Below are positions 61,190 through 64,000 of a DNA stretch of 64,000 bases, piece by piece; the stretch's first letter is position 1; the number at the start of each line of letters is the position of its first letter. The stretch spans positions 62,001-126,000 of the forward strand of contig JADLAV010000052.1 of assembly GCA_020848075.1 (NCBI GenBank), written 5' to 3'. Under the pieces are notes generated by a model. The model worked only from the letters and a program-made list of their open reading frames with translations. It did no database searches and was not told the DNA's origin. A program made the position numbers and the translations under genes. This DNA comes from Burkholderiales bacterium (GTDB taxonomy: Bacteria > Pseudomonadota > Gammaproteobacteria > Burkholderiales > SG8-39).

Positions 61190-62387
61190 GGTCGACGTTC
61201 TCGTCGCCGGGGGCGGGCCGGTCGGCGCGGTGCTTGCGCGAGCGTTGCGCGAGGGCGGCCTCGTCACGGTGCTCGCCGAGTCCGGCGAACCGCGCGCTGC
61301 GGGCGCGGCGCCGCGAGGCGCAACCCACCCGTCTGCCGAGACGCCTTCTCGCCCGCCTTTCCGCCCGCCTTTTCGGCCGCCGTTTCGCCCCATCGCGCTT
61401 TCGCACGGAAGCACGGTGCTGCTCGGAGCGACCGGCGTGCTCGGCGCGCTCACGCTCACGCCGATCCGCTCCATCCACGTCTCGCAGGCAGCCGGATTCG
61501 GCAGGGTGCTGATCAAGGCGCAGGACCTCGGGGCGGCCGCGCTCGGATGGGTGACCGATCTCGCGTCGCTCGCCGATGCATTGCTGCACGCGGCGAGCGA
61601 CGTGCGCATTGCCGCGCGCGTCACGCGCTGGGAAGCGACGGCGGACGCCGTGCGGGTCTGCCTCGATGGTGGACGCGAGATCGATACGCAATTGCTCGTG
61701 CTCGCCGATGGCGGGCAAACGTCGGGCGACGATCTCTCGGTGCGCGACTACGGCCAGGCGGCGATCGTCGCCACGGTCTGCGCTGCGCGACCGCAGGAGG
61801 GCGCCGCCTGGGAGCGCTTCACGGACGAGGGGCCGCTCGCCCTCCTGCCTTTCGGCGACCGCCATGCACTGGTCTGGAGCGTTCGCGCCACGCGTGCACC
61901 GTCCCTGCTCGCGGCCGCCGACGCAACGTTTCTTGCCGATCTCGGCCGGAGCTTCGGCCGGCGCCTCGGCGAGTTCACCGAAGTGGGCGCTCGCGTAGGC
62001 TTTCCGCTTGCGCTGCGGTTCCGGCGCGCAACCGCAGTCGCGCCGCGCGTCGTCGCCATCGGAAATGCAGCCCAGACGCTGCACCCGGTGGCAGGCCAGG
62101 GGCTAAACCTCGGATTGCGCGATGCATTCGAGCTCGCCGCGCTCATCGGGCGCGCGGGTAGCGCCGCGCTCGCGCGCGGCGGCATCGCCACGGCCTTTGC
62201 TGCGCAACGACGCGCAGATCGTTACGCAAGTATCGGAATTACCGACGGCTTGATCCGCGCCTTCGGGATCGATCACCCGCTCGCAGCGGCGGCGCGCGGC
62301 GCCGGTCTTGCCACCCTGGATCTCGTGCCGGCCGCGCGACGATTCCTCGCGCGGCGGTTCGTCTTCGGGCTGCGCGCGATTCCCTGA
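61179..62387 (+). CDS. UbiH/UbiF/VisC/COQ6-family ubiquinone hydroxylase (second copy)
   Basis: 402 aa. GxGxxG in VLVAGGGPVGAVLARAL, family element RPIALSHGS, DG-like VLADGGQTSGD and FAD motif VVAIGNAAQTLHPVAGQGLNLGL. The last has Asn where most members have Asp (GNAAQ vs GDAAH), as seen in some UbiH. A low-complexity RPPFRPPFRPPFRP insert (about residues 57-70) sits right before the ALSHGS block. The start ATG 61179 overlaps pepP by 11 bases. Confidence 0.87.
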   Translation: MPDKVDVLVAGGGPVGAVLARALREGGLVTVLAESGEPRAAGAAPRGATHPSAETPSRPPFRPPFRPPFRPIALSHGSTVLLGATGVLGALTLTPIRSIHVSQAAGFGRVLIKAQDLGAAALGWVTDLASLADALLHAASDVRIAARVTRWEATADAVRVCLDGGREIDTQLLVLADGGQTSGDDLSVRDYGQAAIVATVCAARPQEGAAWERFTDEGPLALLPFGDRHALVWSVRATRAPSLLAAADATFLADLGRSFGRRLGEFTEVGARVGFPLALRFRRATAVAPRVVAIGNAAQTLHPVAGQGLNLGLRDAFELAALIGRAGSAALARGGIATAFAAQRRADRYASIGITDGLIRAFGIDHPLAAAARGAGLATLDLVPAARRFLARRFVFGLRAIP

Positions 62388-62588
62388 CGCGCGTCGCGCG
62401 GCGCTTCACGCGTCGCCATGCGCTTCGTCGCACCATGATGCGGCGCGTCGCAACGAAGCGACACTGCAATAAAACTTTTCGACGTAAGAAAATTTAACGC
62501 GGCGTCGCCCGGATGATTCCCACGACTCACCGACTGCGGGTACAATCCGCTCCCGCTGTTCTTCCGCCCGACCCGTTCCGAGTTCAAG
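62388..62588 (+). promoter_or_regulatory. dusB-fis promoter region
   Basis: TTCCCA (62517-62522) and TACAAT (62541-62546), spacer 18, form a promoter about 40 bases before dusB. Upstream is an 8-bp inverted repeat, CGCTTCGT (62421-62428) and ACGAAGCG (62453-62460), and an AT-rich tract (62466-62496) that could be an UP element or Fis/IHF site. Confidence 0.6.
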
Positions 62589-63596
62589 ATGCAGATCGGC
62601 CCGCACGCGCTGCGGAACAATCTTTTCGTCGCGCCGATGGCGGGCGTCAGCGATCGGCCGTTCCGCAAGCTCTGCCGGCGCTTCGGCGCAGGGCTCGCGG
62701 TTTCGGAGATGGTGAGCGCGAGGCCGGAGCTCCGGCAGTCCGCGAAGACGCAACGCCGGCTCGACCACGAAGGCGAGCCCGCGCCGCTCGCCGTCCAGAT
62801 CGCCGGCGCGGATCCGCAGATGATGGCCGACGCGGCGCGGTACGGCGCAGCGCGAGGCGCGCAGATCATCGACATCAACATGGGTTGCCCGGCGAAGAAG
62901 GTATGCAGCGCCGCGGCGGGGTCCGCGTTGCTGCGCGACGAGGCGCTCGTCGGCCGGATCCTCGAGGCGGTCGTGCGGGCGACCGACGTCCCGGTGACGC
63001 TCAAGTTCAGGACCGGTTGGGACGCCGGGAACCGCAACGCCCTCCGCGTGGCGCGAATCGCCGAAGATGCCGGCATCCGGATGCTGACGCTGCACGGCCG
63101 CACCCGCGCGTGCGGTTTCGCCGGCCGCGCCGAGTACGACACGATCCGCGAGGTCAAGCGCGCCTCGCGCCTGCCGGTCGTGGCGAACGGCGACATCCGC
63201 TCGCCGGAGCAGGCGCGGCGCGTGCTCGAGTACACCGGCGCCGACGGCGTCATGATCGGCCGGGCGGCGCACGGCCGTCCGTGGATCTTCCGCGAGATCG
63301 CCCATTACCTCGCGACCGGCCGCAGGCATCCCGGGCCGCTCGTGCGCGAGGCGCACGATGCCGTCTTGCAGCATCTGCACGAGCTGTACTCCCTGCACGG
63401 AAGCGACGCCGGCGTGAAGGTCGCGCGCAAGCACGTCCATTGGTATACGAGCGGCCTCGCGGGCGCGGCCGGGTTCCGCCAGGAGCTCAACGGGCTGGAG
63501 ACCTGCGAGGCGCAGCTCGCCGCCGTGGACCGGTTCTTCGAGAGACTCGCGCAGTCGGGGGACCGCCTGCGCCAAGAGGAGGAGCTGCCGGAATGA
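62589..63596 (+). CDS. dusB: tRNA-dihydrouridine synthase B
   Basis: 335 aa FMN enzyme. N-terminus FVAPMAGVSDRPFRKLCRRF, catalytic Cys in IIDINMGCPAKKVCS, LTLHGRTRACGFAGRAEYDTI and VVANGDIRSPEQ. It reduces U17 of tRNA. The dusB-fis pair is conserved across proteobacteria; the stop overlaps fis (ATGA). Confidence 0.95.
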   Translation: MQIGPHALRNNLFVAPMAGVSDRPFRKLCRRFGAGLAVSEMVSARPELRQSAKTQRRLDHEGEPAPLAVQIAGADPQMMADAARYGAARGAQIIDINMGCPAKKVCSAAAGSALLRDEALVGRILEAVVRATDVPVTLKFRTGWDAGNRNALRVARIAEDAGIRMLTLHGRTRACGFAGRAEYDTIREVKRASRLPVVANGDIRSPEQARRVLEYTGADGVMIGRAAHGRPWIFREIAHYLATGRRHPGPLVREAHDAVLQHLHELYSLHGSDAGVKVARKHVHWYTSGLAGAAGFRQELNGLETCEAQLAAVDRFFERLAQSGDRLRQEEELPE

Positions 63597-63832
63597 AACA
63601 GACCAGCGAGATCGCGGACTGCGTGCGCAAGTCCCTCGACCGTTACTTCAGCGACCTCGACGGGGCGAAGCCGCGCTCGATCTACGACATGGTGCTGAAG
63701 AACGTCGAGAAGCCGATGCTGGAGGCCGTGCTCAAACGGGCCGAAGGCAACCAGACCATCGCCGCCCAGATGCTCGGCATCAACCGCAACACGCTGCGCA
63801 AGAAGATGGCCCAGCACAAGATCAAGACCTGA
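63593..63832 (+). CDS. fis: Fis-family DNA-binding protein
   Basis: 79 aa, the compact Fis of betaproteobacteria. C-terminal helix-turn-helix NQTIAAQMLGINRNTLRKKM (residues about 53-72) preceded by a dimerisation helix (VEKPMLEAVLKRAEG). It bends DNA at stable-RNA and other promoters, perhaps including the tRNA promoter at 41719. Confidence 0.95.
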   Translation: MKQTSEIADCVRKSLDRYFSDLDGAKPRSIYDMVLKNVEKPMLEAVLKRAEGNQTIAAQMLGINRNTLRKKMAQHKIKT

Positions 63833-63841
63833 CCGGCGCGG

Positions 63842-64000
63842 ATGCGCATTCCCGTCAAGCAGGCGCTCGTCAGCGTCTCCGACAAGTCTGGCCTCGCCGA
63901 GCTCGCGCGCGCGCTCGCGGCGCTCGGCGTGCGGATCCTCTCCACCGGCGGGACCGCGAAGCTGCTGCAGGAGGCCGGCGTCGCCGTGACCGAGGTGGGC
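63842..64000 (+). CDS. purH: Bifunctional AICAR transformylase/IMP cyclohydrolase (partial, N-terminus)
   Basis: First 53 codons from ATG 63842, running off the right edge. [20 protein letters not shown] and [19 protein letters not shown] are the IMP cyclohydrolase (MGS-like) domain of PurH. Last two steps of purine synthesis. It starts 9 bases after fis; fis-purH adjacency is common in betaproteobacteria. Confidence 0.95.
   Translation, partial: MRIPVKQALVSVSDKSGLAELARALAALGVRILSTGGTAKLLQEAGVAVTEVG

Overview
The window is a GC-rich stretch of chromosome from a Gram-negative betaproteobacterium. Three conserved blocks point there. One is tyrS / M23 peptidase / anmK / erpA / bactofilin / argC / rpsI-rplM. 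The second is miaB-phoH-ybeY-corC-lnt-glyQS-gmhB-plsC. The third is an rpe-gph-trpE...trpGDC neighbourhood. The set also includes LptD, SurA, FadL, a classical porin, Coq7 and Fis. I cannot name the genus from sequence alone. I see no rRNA, CRISPR array, prophage or intact insertion sequence. The window begins inside a V/A-type ATPase subunit F gene and ends inside purH.

Layout. 1-3541 (-): V/A-type ATPase genes G/H-C-I-K-F behind a candidate FNR/ANR-type site. 3672-7604 (-): tyrS followed by a three-gene ABC importer of the NMT1/TauABC type. 7725-10099 (+): M23 peptidase and anmK. 10237-13897 (-): erpA, bactofilin, a coiled-coil membrane protein, argC, rpsI and rplM. 14053-14157 (-): a previously unannotated candidate small RNA with an anti-Shine-Dalgarno loop. 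14446-17314 (+): OsmC-like protein, FadL and a VapBC module. 17421-21954 (-): coq7 and a TRAP transporter operon facing a divergent GntR/FCD regulator (22203-22871). 23320-24540 (-): porin. 24753-35473 (-): the trp region, in which trpE (with a leader peptide rich in Trp codons) is separated from trpGDC by bioFDA and an oppositely oriented O-antigen-ligase-like gene. 35587-41837: apaG, methyltransferase, mltA, dsbC, ubiH-like, panE and one CAU tRNA. 41993-53045 (+): the long miaB-to-gloA run with many 1-4 base overlaps. 53029-57568 (-): rsmA, surA and lptD. 57739-64000 (+): amgK-murU, pepP, a second ubiH-like gene, dusB-fis and purH.

How the genes combine. AnmK, MltA, AmgK and MurU belong to peptidoglycan turnover and the anabolic MurNAc salvage route. 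LptD, SurA, GmhB, the O-antigen-ligase-like protein, Lnt and PlsC build the envelope. Coq7 and two UbiH-family hydroxylases serve ubiquinone synthesis. The accessory part consists of dispersed palindromic repeats, VapBC, the TRAP operon and the V/A-type ATPase. The repeats lie near 10.1, 22.9-23.2, 26.7, 29.1 and 40.1-40.4 kb.

The observations I rate highest are the candidate anti-SD small RNA at 14053-14157, the trp leader peptide enclosed by a perfect 10-nt complementary pair, and the tandem array of hairpin units at 40178-40372. All coordinates, motifs and pairings were read by eye. No database search, folding program or composition calculation was run.
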